Positions 1 through 11,280 of a DNA stretch of 64,000 bases are shown here, one piece after another (position 1 is the stretch's first letter; the number at the start of each line of letters is the position of its first letter). Source of the DNA: Maratus speciosus (taxonomy: Eukaryota > Arthropoda > Arachnida > Araneae > Salticidae); NCBI GenBank assembly GCA_963932465.1, contig OZ010792.1, positions 110,478,935-110,542,934 on the forward strand, read 5' to 3'. A program made the position numbers and the translations under genes. The notes beneath the pieces are model-generated. The model was given only the letters and a program-made list of their open reading frames with translations, searched no databases and was not told the origin of the DNA.

Positions 1-183
1 ATGGTGCAAATAAATCTGAATTGCCACTCAGTTGGCGCACCAGCGGAAGTGTTGCCGTAGCAGCGTTGCATATCACACGATTCAATGTGAAATAAATGGC
101 AAATCGATTATCGATATTACTCGGTCTCGAAGACATCAGTCATCGGGTTTCCATTCAATTCGCATTGCCGTGAGACGTATGAT

Positions 184-197
184 GTTGCTATGGCAAC
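184..197. promoter_or_regulatory. RFX X-box-like motif
   Basis: The 14 bases GTTGCTATGGCAAC match the X-box bound by RFX transcription factors, which drives ciliary and some neuronal genes in animals. It is an inverted repeat (GTTGC, four-base spacer, GCAAC). No coding exon is seen downstream, so a role as a promoter is inference. A chance or transposon-borne match is possible. Confidence 0.4.
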
Positions 198-1600
198 ACC
201 TCCTTTTCGTGCATTAACTGACTGATGATTTTATTAGCTGTAACAGCTAATCTATCACATACTAACCGCCCTTGGCGACCATTTTGGTCTCCCTTCAATA
301 ACGAAAAACTATTGATTTTAATAAATATAATGATCGAGATTAAGTTGTTTTTACTTCGATTAATTGACTGAAGCAGAAATTTAAGATGAAAATCAAAGTT
401 GGTATAGTATTGAACTAACATCTGTAATTACTTTTTCAAGCAATAACATGTATGAGATAGAAGAAAGTTTTGTTATTGGCATACCCAAGTAGTTTATTAT
501 TTGTGTTTCATCAAGATGTTTTGGTGAGAATTGAAGGTCTTATATATCTAAGTGCCAGATATTAAATAGAAATTCGAGGTTCGATTGAAAAATCAGACCG
601 GGGCGTGGATAGCACAACCGGTGTACGCTGCAGAAAGCAGCCCTGAACTCGTGCTTCGTTTGGATGGATTTTCATTTTAAAATTAAAAATCATATAAGTT
701 TGATGTTGTACCTTGCCAAAGGCAGTACTGCTAACAATATTAGGTTCATTAACATATACTGGACAATTGCACCATAAAATATAATAAATAAAGAGACACA
801 ACCTTGCTTAATGGTACAGAAAACACGAACCTTAATAAGCTAAAAGTTAAATTCTACGTTTAGAGCTGTTTCTGCAGCCGTCTTCAGGAAAAATACCATT
901 GTTAAATGGCTAAAAGTGCAGAGATGAAGGCTTCCTGTGCGAGAGACAATTTGTCGAACATTGACTAAAGATATGAAAACAGAAATGTAGTGGTGCCATC
1001 CAGTGAAATTAAATACTTATTAATGAAATGAGTCCAAATAAATCAAAAGTTCGAATGAAGAAACCACGAGTGTCGCCATTACGCAGGAGGGCCAGAATCA
1101 CACTTAACAAAGTTTTCATTCGAGCTTTTGCCAAAAAATAGGTTCGTTTAGAAAGATTTTCTTTGAAAAATATAAAATCAAAACAAACCGGACAGTGCAT
1201 TGCACTCCCGCTGTATTCTGCTAAAGTCATTGCGTCCCCCTTTCCATCTCTAGGTTTGTTTGGTAAAATTAGCGTTTCAAAATATAAAACCATTCAGCAT
1301 TTCATTTTAGGCGTATTTAAGGTTATTATCATTTGCCCGGACAATGCAGGCAAATGGCGGTTAATAAACTGCACGGGAATTTAAAACGCTTTTTTCATTC
1401 AATCTATGTTTTTCCGTTCCTATTACAGCCAATCTTGATAGCTCCTAACTTATTTATATCTAAATTGAACTCTTTTCGCTATATTAGTCTCCTTCACTTC
1501 TAAGGTTGTATGTAATGCTAATAAGTGTTCATGTTCCAATACTTTTAATTTTATGTTCTGAATTGAAATGAACAAATCATACAATCGTCACAGCTATTTA
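198..1600. other. Unassigned AT-rich sequence
   Basis: I see no convincing gene, terminal repeat or tandem array here. The short open frames on both strands have no recognisable domain and look like chance frames. Confidence 0.5.
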
Positions 1601-1604
1601 TCCA

Positions 1605-1790
1605 GTATGTGATTAGACTCAGAGACCACTGACCAAACCCTACCTCCCGGGCATTGAAGACCCAGGTTAACGGGTTTTTTGCCTGGTGCAGTGGGGCGAT
1701 GTACTGAGGTACATGCACCAGATCGCCGCAGGCGGTCACCCTCCAGCGGTGATCCCAGCAAGTACACGGGCCAACTGATTGAGCTAAACC
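1605..1790 (-). mobile_element. tRNA-derived SINE-like relic
   Basis: Read on the minus strand, the sequence begins near 1790 with GGTTTAGCTCAATCAGTTGG, which closely fits the tRNA A-box and D-arm of RNA polymerase III promoters. The expected B-box (GGTTCRANYCC) is not clear downstream, so the promoter is decayed or the match is partial. The body is unusually GC-rich for this window. A tRNA-headed SINE is the best reading; an unrelated GC-rich repeat is the alternative. Confidence 0.35.
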
Positions 1791-1827
1791 AATGTTTCTA
1801 ATTTATTAAGTGCTCTTTGTTAAGCTT

Positions 1828-1860
1828 TGTTAAGCTTTGTAAGGCGCCGCACATCACATA
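1828..1860 (+). repeat. Small tandem plus possible TTAA-MITE end
   Basis: The phrase TTGTTAAGCTTTG is repeated, then TTAA is followed by GCTTTGTAAGGCGCCG. This resembles the left end of the TTAA-flanked element at 37399 (CCCTTTGTAAGGCGCCGG). No matching right end was found, so it may be a solo end or a coincidence. Confidence 0.25.
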
Positions 1861-2219
1861 CTTGCCGTGCTAGTTGAAATAGGACTGGACAATTTTGCGC
1901 CTAATGGGTGGTAACATCTTAGCTGAAAGAGGGGGCAATTTTGAGGGCAGTAAAGACATTGTTGATATCACTAAGTTAGATGATCATGGGTAAATGAGCT
2001 ATATTGAAATGGCCGAAAAGCTAAGATTTACCGCAGAAGGGATAATTTTGGGCCGAGATGCAAGGCAGACGAATCGCTGCAGTGGGAGACGAGAATTTGC
2101 CTTTCTACCGTACCCCACCGGGTAAAAACTGGCTCCGTGGGCTGTCCCATTGGAGCGGGTCCGGTAGCTCGTGCGGACAGAGTCCTATTGAACCTAATAA
2201 AGAGGTTAACTGTCAAAAA

Positions 2220-2221
<2 letters not shown>

Positions 2222-2251
<30 letters not shown>
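2222..2251. repeat. (TA)n microsatellite
   Basis: About fifteen TA dinucleotides in a row. It is followed by an A-rich stretch and then a GC-rich segment (about 2267-2325) with poorly matched inverted repeats. Confidence 0.95.
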
Positions 2252-2257
<6 letters not shown>

Positions 2258-2930
2258 AAAAACGGGGGGAAGGGTGCTCCCCAGGGTGGCCGGACAGGCC
2301 GTCCGCCCAGGGGGGCAAGGGGTAACCTGAAAGAGATAACTATTAGACATGACATATTTAACTTCAAAATACTGAAATAAATTGATCGCTTATACTTATA
2401 CATTAAAATATCTGAGATAAACTAAGCCTCATTATGACCCCATGGCTTTAACTAGAACTAAGATGCTGCTATTGGAATTACTAATACTTAAAATAAACTT
2501 AACCAGAAACTTATTAAGTGATTGAATGGGCTGGATCTTAATCTCTAAATAGCTCCTTCGCTTAACTGATTTTTCTATCCTTCTAATGCCTAATTAAACA
2601 CACGAAGGTCTGAACTATAAAAGGGGATACTTATTGCTGCTTGAGAGATTTTGGAGATGAGGCCCAGGGTTCGCGTGGCCTGCAGATATAATCATGATAC
2701 GCCTATCTGACAATTACTAATTGAGAATGCTGCGCTCGACCTGATCAATAGGACTTAAAGATTACTAATTATATGATTACCATTTAGATTACCTAAACTA
2801 TAGGATGACTATTACCCACTTTAACACTAATATTAACAATTAAGCTCTACACCTCCTACTTGAAACATTAACTTAAAGCCTTGGCTGATAAATGACTGGT
2901 AAATGGTATGCTAGCAACGTGGCACCACAC

Positions 2931-2954
2931 AAAAAAAAAAAAAAAAAAAAAAAA
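2931..2954. repeat. Poly(A) tract
   Basis: Twenty-four consecutive A residues. It could be the tail of a retroposed sequence lying upstream, but no element body was recognised. Confidence 0.9.
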
Positions 2955-3025
2955 CCAGACTTAAGGGGAACCGAAATAGGACCAGCAATGTCCATAGTTG
3001 CCAGAAGACGACTATTGAAAAGGGG

Positions 3026-3480
3026 TTAAAAGTGTGCAGCCGCGGACCCTGCCCCTTGGGGCAGCAGGCCGGGTTTCATTTCATACCCCCGTCCCTGGCT
3101 TCTCGCTGTTCGCTGCTGCAAGTGGAAAGATAGGAAGATATGCCCGCACACGAGTCCCCCTGAAGGAACTAGTCCCCATCGGGCGACCGGTCGTGGAGTC
3201 CCTTCTAGCTCCCGCCCCTGGCTTTTACACCTCGTGTGCCCAGCAAAGAAGAAGGATGAAGTTAGTAGAGGTTTTCTTTGTATGGGGGATGTAGAGGAGG
3301 TGCTCCGCAGGCAACTTTCCACGACCCCCCCCCCCCCCCTGAGCCCACCTCACAAGTCTCTTTCGAAACTGCTTGGTATGGGTGCTGGTCTGGTGCGCCG
3401 CAGTACCAGCGCTTGGCTTTCGCTGCTCGGGGTTGAGAGTCCCTTTCAGTTCCCTCTTTGCACATGGTAGTTAAAAGAGA
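3026..3480. other. GC-rich island, unassigned
   Basis: This block is markedly richer in G and C than its surroundings and includes a C run near 3326-3339. Overlapping frames of about 80-98 codons are open on both strands, as expected when stop codons are rare in GC-rich DNA. None shows a recognisable domain. It could be a repeat of foreign base composition or a CpG-island-like region. Confidence 0.4.
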
Positions 3481-4142
3481 TAGTTGTTGGGTCATAGCTC
3501 TTCTGGGCAAAACTGGAAAAAGAAAACAAGAGACTCAATTCGAGTAACGCGTAAATTTCAAACTGGGACGGGGCCACAGTGCAGGATATTAGGATGACTG
3601 AAAACTGCGTGAAAATGGGACCTAAATCTAATAAAATACTCCCCGATTTGACTTAATACCCTATAGCTTAATGAGATGGTAGAAAACTGAGATGCTGAAC
3701 GAGAAAAATCCTAGATATTGAACTCACTACTTGTTATTAGGCATTAAGAGGAATGGAGTTTATACTTACATCATACTTCTCTTTTTTATCTTTTTGCACT
3801 TAACGAACACATGGACGGACAACGTGGTGTCGGAGGCTGGTGCCGCTTTTTGATTTGCCTTGGTGCGTAGCTTGCTCGACCTGGTAAGTGATTGCATTTC
3901 TTCTGATGCGGGGCTCCTGTTGTGGGCCCTGGTCAGCTGTTACTACGCGGCTACCGCACACTCACATGAAATGGACATAAGACAAGAAACGTGCATTTTA
4001 TAATTTTTTTGTGGCGATAGGATAATCCTAAGCCTCTTTTTTTTTTAAATTAAACACATATAACAAATAACATATCGAAATCAACTTCGTTTACTCTTCA
4101 CGCTGCATTACCAACCTATGTTTGACTTGAGTAGTGATACTG

Positions 4143-4442
4143 TCACAGTTGTTCTGGAGCCACCTGACATGACATGGCATCGCGGTGCTTAAGGAGTGCC
4201 AACATTACAATTTTCGCTTTATTTTGTACATGTTTATTGTTTGCTACTTGTTTGTGCCATTCTTTCTTATTTTCCGTAGTTATGTGTGCCAGGTGGTTTG
4301 CTTGGGTGAGAGGACACTCTGTAAGGAAGTGAATCGTCCTCCCCTCCGAGCCACAAGCGCAGCCCGGAGTGTCTGCCTTTTTGCATATGTGATTAGACTC
4401 GAGCGTAACGCACGGAGTGCAGGGAAAGGCAGCCCCTCTCAA
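4143..4442 (-). pseudogene. LINE ORF2 C-terminal fragment
   Basis: A 99-residue minus-strand frame contains a cysteine/histidine cluster of the form C-x-C, a short gap, then HFLTECPL. This is the arrangement found just after the RNase H domain at the C terminus of many non-LTR retrotransposon proteins. No RT or RNase H is attached, so this is a 5'-truncated or eroded copy. It differs from the LINE family at 12-13 kb and 49-51 kb. The assignment rests on motif shape only. Confidence 0.45.
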
Positions 4443-4897
4443 TCTTTGAAAAAGTTAAGAATCTGCGGCATTTATGGCCAAATTTAGCCTGTTTCAACCA
4501 TCCACTCCTCCTTAACAAAAATCCTGTGTCCGCAATGATGATAGGTCCAGAGTACAAGATAGTATAGATAAAAAGCATTTTTTCTGCATTAAGGTATACG
4601 ATACGAAAAAACACACAATTTTGGTCCAATGCATAATAGTTTCTACAGAAGGGATCTTTTATAGGAACGCTGGAAAAGATATTGCTTCGGTCGCCTAAAG
4701 TAGACTTTACTCTATGAGCACAAAAATCACTGTTAAACCTACGACACTGAATGTCAAAACCTTCACAAATGGGTAATGCTTCATTTTACCAAATAAAATA
4801 TGTTCCATAGCTGACGCCAGTCTCACCAGTCTAAAATCTCTACATTCAATAACACTCTCATACAAGTTCTGGTATTACGTTGTTTCTCTATTCAGGA

Positions 4898-6234
4898 TAG
4901 AGGCTTGCACGGGTCCGGCTTGGCCAGAGGTCCGTACCCGGCTAAAACTTTCAAACGAATTAGACCGAGGCAACAGAATAATGGCAATTTTTTTTTACGG
5001 GCCGGACGGAGCCAACAAAAAAGTAAACAGGCCAGTTTGACCACCCGATATAAAAATTAATGAAACCGATAAAATATGAATTATTTACAGTGGATAGGAC
5101 TATAAATAAGTACATTCGTGCTACACGAGCCCATGTTGGTTTGACAACATCAGTACAGAAATATAACATATCCAGCGTAGAGATTGGCATCGGACAGTTA
5201 AATCGTGTCTGGTCTTAATTTTTTCAGAGTTTCGGGCCAAGCCGGGATGAGGCTTTCATTTTTTTCCCTACATAGTCGAGGGTGGCCGGAACTCCTAATT
5301 GTTCCCAGGACGTGTCGGGCAGGCAATATTTTTCGTAAAAATAGTAATAGCGATAATGCACTTCTGTTAACGGAATCATTAGTTAGAAATATACCTCAAT
5401 AAATTACACAGAAATATTTTCAAAAATCTACTTTTTATTATACAGCTTCAAAACTTATGACGTTTGAAGCTTCTTATTTTTTTCTTTTATTCAAAACTAC
5501 ATTAATTTTTTTAATGAATCTTTATTTGAATGGTGAAAAGTCTAAGAGTTTAAGTGATCATTAATGTTGCTGTTGTGTACTTTCTAGCTTGGGAACACAT
5601 TATCTATAATATAGTGTAACATTTGTTTTCATAAATATGTATGTAGTGTTCTTTAAAATAATTATAATTCTATGTTAAGGCTGTTCTTAACTGCTCTGCT
5701 CAACAAGCGCAAAACGTTTTGACATATTTACAAATTCATTTTTTAACGGAAAGATATAAAATTCGAAAATCTGGCCATGGAAGCGATTTGGAATTGAACT
5801 GTGTTTTCCATTTTTTGATCCATCCATTACCTATTCAGTTATAAGCGTTTTCGATCACTCGACAAACACGTTTTTCGCTCGCTCTTCAGTGCTTATTCTC
5901 TGTTCGCGCGGAAATTCCGGTCAAAACGTCAACTTTGACATTATTTTCTGAAAGATCTATTGCGTTTGCAAAAAAAAAAATGGAAAAAACAGCTCTATGA
6001 CATAGTTTCTGAACAACAACACCAGCTAGTTTCATGCATTTTCGAACAAAAATACATTAAAACTTATGTCAGAAAGTTGCCCTTTTGAATTTGAGAACAC
6101 CGTTAAGAAAAATCGAAATTTTTTGTAGAAATTGAGTGGGGCTGAGCCTCATTTTTGTACAGGTTGGGCCGCGAACTGCAAAAATATAAACGGACCGACT
6201 TGAGCTTGGAAATTCCGGTCCATGCAGACCTCTA
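4898..6234. mobile_element. Non-autonomous hAT-like element
   Basis: The ends are imperfect inverted repeats: left TAGAGGCTTGCACGGGTCCG, right (reverse complement) TAGAGGTCTGCATGGACCGG. Both start with the TAGAGG typical of hAT transposons. The flanks are ATTCAGGA and ATTCAGGG, an 8-bp target duplication with one mismatch, which is the hAT hallmark. No transposase frame is visible inside. A TTAA-flanked MITE is nested at 5679-6102. Confidence 0.6.
5679..6102 (-). mobile_element. TTAA-flanked MITE (inverted copy)
   Basis: It is bounded by TTAA at 5675-5678 and 6103-6106, the target duplication of piggyBac-type elements. It begins GGCTGTTCTTAA. Its body aligns, reversed, with the elements at 47051-47492 and 47497-47918, sharing the words for Cys-poor AT-rich blocks, the 'GTTCAGAAACTATG' region and the end motif. 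No coding capacity. It lies inside the hAT-like element at 4898-6234, so it arrived after it. Confidence 0.6.
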
Positions 6235-6237
6235 ATT

Positions 6238-7100
6238 CAGGGCTGTCCAAGGCATCTCCCGCGGACGCCATGGTGGCGCCCTTTGAAGGTTTTCTTGTCG
6301 CCCATTCGAATGTTTCCTCTTACTAGCTATTTTTTAAAATTAAAAATCAATTTTAAGGTATACTTTCTTAAAAATAAATATAACATTTGAATTGGGTTCT
6401 TTTAGTTGTTACCAGTGACCATTATTTAGTCTTAATTATTTAATGTTATTAATTGTTACTTACAGATTAAGATTTCTGGCCCCTTCACCTACAAAACTTT
6501 TGAGATATGTTGCCGCTTTGAAAAATGTAATTTTAAATTTCCTGTGATTTATATTAGTACTTCTGCAAATTATTTTGACATACAGTTTCTGAGTCGTGGG
6601 CGATTAATGGCTATCACCATGAGATGTAACTGCATCATCCAAGACGCTTATGGTGCATAAGTCTACCACTATTCATGGCCTGATTACCGCAGGGGATTTA
6701 TTACCAATATTTCCGAAAAGTAATTTTCATGTTATGTATGACAGAAATTCTGCAGTAAAACGACGATTTCTATTTAAAAATAAAAAAACAGGTGGGATTT
6801 AGCCCCAGTGGTAATAAAACTGCAGTACGCTCTACAATGAGATAATAGTATTGCATGTTTTCAGCCATGTGAATTATGGCGTCTTTCATTGTTTGCAACT
6901 ACATAAGGTGTGCCTCTGTTTATTGAGAGGTTGGGAAGGCCTGCATCTAATTCACTTATTAGGAGACTCAGAAGTAGAATAAAACGAAATAAATAAATAA
7001 AAAAGAAATAATTAAATAGCTATAAGAAAGTTTGTATCAGGTAAATCTACGAAACATAATTCAGATCAAATGTCAAGAAAATGTAATACATTTTAGTCCT
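6238..7100. other. Unassigned; possible element end
   Basis: The segment starts CAGGGCTGTCC, which resembles a hAT terminus, and GC-rich words recur near 8170-8231 ending in CCCCTG. The two could be ends of an older element into which Helitron copy 1 inserted. No matching target duplication was found, so this stays unproven. Confidence 0.2.
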
Positions 7101-8112
7101 TCTATATATAAAAAAAAGTTTTGATTTGAAATAGACCAATGAAAATCTGCGTAGATATTCCGGGTAGATCCACATCCAATTTGAATGCTTAAGCATGGCT
7201 TTTCATCGTTAATATTAAAAAAACTGTTGCATACAAAAATATGAAAATCAGTGGTATTATAGAGAAATGTTTGACAAACACGCTGATGCAGACAGTTTTC
7301 AAATCGAAGAATTATTTTAAGAGATATTTAATGCTAAAGTTGGACAAAATCGTTCCATTAAAAAAGTTTTATTGGAGCAAAAACTATACATGAGAATTTA
7401 ATCATTTTTAGACCATTTTATACGTTATAAGTTCCCGGTGTGCAGATTGTATTTATTTTTCTTATTTGACTCATTTTTTGAAGTTTTATTTCAATTTTAA
7501 ATTCAAATTTTCAGCATTTCGAGAGGTGTTTTTTACAAATTTTAGAAAATGTTATTAATTTAAACTGTTGCCAGTTGTATAAACAGCGCAAACAGTAATG
7601 TTTACTTCAAATTAAAAATTTATTTTACACGTGACTATTATAAACAGAAAATATAAAAAGCAGGAACTCATTGAAAATTACGTCATAAAAATTATAATTA
7701 CACGTGAATTTTAAAAGAGACAGAATATTGTAAAATAATAAATTCATAAACATGCATTAGAAGTCTTAAATAGGAGAACTTACGTCACATTTACGTCACA
7801 TTAAACTTATTATATAAAATGAACAAAAAATAATATTGTAAAACAGTTTAAATTTAAAAATTGCTCGAGACATTTATTTGATATTTTAAGATGATCATAA
7901 TATTTCATTTCTAACAAAAGTATTTTTTCGTGAATATTAAAAAGAAAAAGAAAAGTTTGGTGAAAATTACGTCAGATTATAATTCTCAGATTCAAATTAT
8001 AATTCAATCTTCCGAAATCTTTTTAAAGCCGATTAAATTATCGCGCTGTTAGAGTCTGCGGTATCTGAACGGGGGTTAATGAGCGTAGCTCGTAGGGGGC
8101 AGAGCCCCCTAG
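7101..8112 (+). mobile_element. Non-autonomous Helitron, copy 1
   Basis: The 3' end carries the features of Helitrons, rolling-circle transposons: a GC hairpin (AGGGGGC, AGA, GCCCCCT), a terminal CTAG and a following host T. The body from about 7208 aligns with the copies at 23286, 44729 and 52565. The first hundred bases differ from the other copies (TCTATATATAAAA instead of TCTCTCTATTCTAAA), so the 5' end is either divergent or chimeric. No Rep/helicase coding sequence is present. Confidence 0.7.
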
Positions 8113-8268
8113 TATAATTAAATTAAGGATTTTTTTAAGTATTTGCACCTCAACTGAAATCTTTAGCGCCTTTACTACTTCAGCGCCTGTGTGCGCCGCA
8201 CACTAATCACACTGGGGTCGGCGCGCCCCTGGTAAAATAGCCATGCGCTACTGAATGAAACCGCCTAC

Positions 8269-8283
8269 AGCGCCACCTGGTGG
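8269..8283 (-). promoter_or_regulatory. CTCF-like motif in left arm
   Basis: The minus strand reads CCACCAGGTGGCGCT, an excellent fit to the conserved animal CTCF consensus CCANNAGRKGGCGC. It lies in the left arm of the fold-back at 8232-8796. Binding is not shown by sequence alone. Confidence 0.4.
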
Positions 8284-8744
8284 AAAACTGCGGAGTTAGC
8301 ATTCCTATCTCGAAAACGGAAAGAGATACAGAGAAAGTGATTTACAAAGTTGTAGAGCACTATCGATTTAGTACGAAAAGACACCTTGTGGACATTAATG
8401 CAAAGAATAGAATGGTTAAAATGCACATTTGTTTTTTCGTGATTTCCTACACTATGACGTGACAAAACGATCTTTGTTAGAAAGAAAATCAACTAGTTAT
8501 AGCAATATATCTTTATTTGAGATGTTCAAACTTCTCACCGTCAGCTGCAATGCACATTTGCATGCACATTTGTCCGAAATAATCATTTCTCCCCCCGTTC
8601 AAGTTTCGTGTCCTTTCAAGTCTTCGCATTAATGTTCAGAAGGTGTCTTTTCGTACTAAATCGATGATGCTCTACAATTTTGTAAATTACTTTTTTCTTA
8701 ATCTCTTTCCGTTTTCGAGATAGTAATGCTAACTCCGCAGTTTC

Positions 8745-8759
8745 CCACAAGGTGGCGCC
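8745..8759 (+). promoter_or_regulatory. CTCF-like motif in right arm
   Basis: CCACAAGGTGGCGCC fits the CTCF consensus. It is the partner of the site at 8269 and points away from it, giving a divergent pair about 460 bp apart. Confidence 0.4.
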
Positions 8760-8846
8760 ATAGGCGGTTTGATTCAGTAACGTATGGCTACTTTACTATA
8801 CCTAGATATCACTTTTATAAATATAACAGCAGCCGTTCCGAATTAA

Positions 8847-8937
8847 GAGGTTACTTCAGTCAGGCGAAAACACACGCTCGCTAATGTTAATCCAATGGTA
8901 GAAATTTTTTAAGGCATCTCTTTTGCATTTTTTAAAT

Positions 8938-8983
<46 letters not shown>

Positions 8984-9296
8984 ATTGGATAGTTGAGATT
9001 GATCTCTACATCGGCCGTTTTCTACTTTTTCGATTTTGTTTTCAGGTATTTTTAATTAAGACGTTTTCACTTTCGGAACCGGTTTCGAAAGTGGAAGCAT
9101 CCTCATAAAAAAAAAAAAAAAAATCTGCAAACAAAATCGAAAAAGTAAAAAACGGAATTTGTACAGATCGACCTTAGCTATCTAATACAAAAAAAATTAT
9201 TTAAAAATATTGAAATGCAAACGAGATATCTTAAGAAATTTCTTCCATAGGAATAGCATTAGAGAGCGGGTGTTTTCGCGTGACTGAAGTAGCCCC
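8847..9296. mobile_element. TTAA-flanked fold-back element
   Basis: TTAA lies at 8843-8846 and 9297-9300. The two halves form one large imperfect palindrome: left GAGGTTACTTCAGTC, right (reverse complement) GGGGCTACTTCAGTC. The centre is the palindrome CACTTTCGGAACCGG/CGAAAGTG. Long T and A runs (8940-8980, 9106-9122) sit in opposite arms. A second, partial copy lies at about 20060-20360. Confidence 0.6.
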
Positions 9297-9439
9297 TTAA
9301 CAGGGTGGCAAGGGACTTCAGTGGGCATACTGTATTTACGTGCGACTTGTCAAAAAAAAAAAAAAAAATACTCGTCAACTATTAAAATAAGTACTCGGAA
9401 AAATAATCTTTAAGTTATTATAAGTTTCTTTTTTGCTAG

Positions 9440-9620
9440 ATAGGAATAAAAGAGATTATAAATGTAGGTCGATGGCTCATGCAAACTGGAGCAAAGAGGC
9501 TGAAATCAATTGGCTTCATAAGCGCTGAAGGTGATGAAGGTTCTTTATTGAAATTTCAGAGACCTAAGAGTGAAATGTGCATTCAGAAAGAGGGAAGGAG
9601 AGTTACTGGGTAACTCAACG
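9440..9620 (+). repeat. Dispersed repeat, copy 1 of 3
   Basis: The segment contains AGGTCGATGGC, AACTGGAGCAAAG and TTTCAGAGACC in the same order as copies near 19430-19620 and 27825-27990. The similarity is spread along about 180 bp. No terminal structure was recognised; a SINE or MITE fragment is likely. Confidence 0.55.
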
Positions 9621-9649
9621 GTTTTAAAAATCCAGGAAGTCTCTATATG

Positions 9650-10034
9650 GTGCTGAAAGCAATCATAAAATAGAAATATATTTGGTTATTATTATGAGAA
9701 ATTATTAACCTTAGGCTTTCTTTATTTATTAAAAAAATTGTAGAAAATACAATTTCCAGTCAAAGGTAACTTTGGTGCTAAAAATTGTCATAAAATAGAA
9801 ATATAGTGCCATATTAGGCTATTGTTATAGAAAATTATTATCTTTTGAGGATTTCTTTATTTATAAAAAATTGTAGAAAATACAATTTCCAGTCAAAGGT
9901 GACTTTGGTGCTGAAAGGAATCATAAAATAGAAATATAGTGCCATATTTGGCTATTGTTATAGAAAATTGTTAACTTTTTAGGCTTTCTTTATTTATAAA
10001 AAATTGTAGAAAATACAATATCCAGTCAAAGGGA
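9650..10034 (+). repeat. Three-unit tandem repeat, 125-133 bp
   Basis: Units begin at 9650, 9775 and 9908, each with GTGCTRAAA, then CATAAAATAGAAATAT, TTTCTTTATTTAT and AATTTCCAGTCAAAGG. Units two and three are the most alike. It follows the dispersed repeat at 9440 directly, and neither other copy of that repeat carries this array. Confidence 0.8.
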
Positions 10035-11186
10035 TGTTCTTTCTTTCTAAAAAAAAAAAAAAATCTGCGGAATCTTCATTACTGACAGATTAAGTCTTAA
10101 TGCTTTTATGAATTTATCGGTTTACATTTCCAAATTTTTGGTTAAATTATAGTTTTGTAATAATAATAATAAATAGACATAAATGAAAAGTTCTTACAAA
10201 AAATTTTAAGCGCTTTATTATTAACACATTTATCCACTATTTAATTTTATTAAATGAAATGGTTATTTATCATATTTCGTGAAAAAAACCCAACCGACAT
10301 TGAACAATCAGTTGCACTTCATCATATACTTACTAAAGGAATTCAAGTATCCCCAATCAAATGAAAAGAATACTCTTTTCTGTTATTAGTATTAAAGTAA
10401 ATACTGCAGAAAAATAACAGTTTAATTCATTATAAACTTTTATTTTACTGTTGCACAATTTTGGACAATTTTCTTTACTGTGTGATATAAGAAATATGGA
10501 AGAAATGAAAAAAAGAAAAAAAAAAAAAAGCAGACAAAAACAACAACAACAACAACAACAAAAATCCTTTCCGGCTCGGGCCTACAGGCGGAGGTAGATT
10601 TCGAAGTTAAGTACTAAATTTACCAACAAAACTTAAATCAAGATTAGAGATAAACCCAGTTCCTTCACTAAGAATGAGTTCTAGGGAGCTAAACATTTTG
10701 TGAAAATTATAATATACACGAATACCCACACGCATGTATATGAGATAGGTTTAATAAACGGTCAAGTGCGAGCATTACTCGCGCACAGAGGGTTCCGTAG
10801 AATAAATATATGAATTTGTAATTGTATTAAAAAAAAAAAAAAAGTTGCTAAAAGAATACTAAGACTTTGTAAAAAACTATACAACGTAGGGTTGGGTATA
10901 ACTGTATATATTAGAAAAGTGTAAATGGGTAAACAATGAAAGTTCAAAGAGATATGGAACCTAAATAATATCAAATATAGCTATTCGCATAACTCTTTTT
11001 TAATATTATCCTAATCTGTTTATGATGAACTTAATTCGGTACTGACAATAAAAGCAGTGCATAGTTAAACTTCATTTGGCATTTCATGAAACTAAATTCA
11101 GCGTAGTAATAACCTTTATTTCTACAGAAACAGAAACAGAAATCACCCACTCCTGGACAGCCAACCTTGCGGTATAGGAGCTAAAT
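10035..11186. other. Unassigned AT-rich sequence with simple repeats
   Basis: It holds an A-rich tract around 10501-10530 and a (CAA)n run at 10541-10561. I see no gene or element boundary. Confidence 0.5.
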
Positions 11187-11280
11187 GTTCACGAGGGGAA
11201 AAACCCATATCCACCTTCCCAAGAAACCTCTGTCTGGGGGTTTCGTGGGAAGGTGGATATGGGTTTTTCCCCTCGTGAAC
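11187..11280. repeat. Perfect 35-bp inverted repeat (hairpin)
   Basis: Bases 11187-11221 and 11246-11280 are perfect reverse complements, and a few more bases of the 24-nt spacer can also pair (AGAAACC with GGTTTCG). The stem is GC-rich within AT-rich DNA. A transcript would form a long hairpin of the kind processed into small RNAs, but a young fold-back insertion or recent palindrome is equally possible. Confidence 0.85.

Larger units (their letters stand above)
8232..8796. mobile_element. Long-TIR fold-back element
   Basis: Arms of about 160 bp (8232-8395 and 8634-8796) are inverted copies with scattered mismatches, starting GTAAAATAGCCATGCG on the left and GTAAAGTAGCCATACG on the right (reverse complement). 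The centre has no gene. No target duplication could be fixed. Each arm carries a CTCF-like motif (see 8269 and 8745). Confidence 0.65.

Noticed and set aside
2028..2403. Frames of 62-96 codons on both strands around 2.2 kb
   Set aside because: They run through the (TA)n tract (alternating Ile and Tyr) and a GC-rich flank; overlapping frames on both strands point to chance.
6238..8231. Large hAT element enclosing Helitron copy 1
   Set aside because: CAGGGCTGTCC and CCCCTG ends look suggestive, but the proposed flanking 8-mers do not match.
8923..9108. 61-codon frame with a long Phe run
   Set aside because: The frame is the translation of the poly(T) tract in the fold-back at 8847-9296; it has no real protein character.
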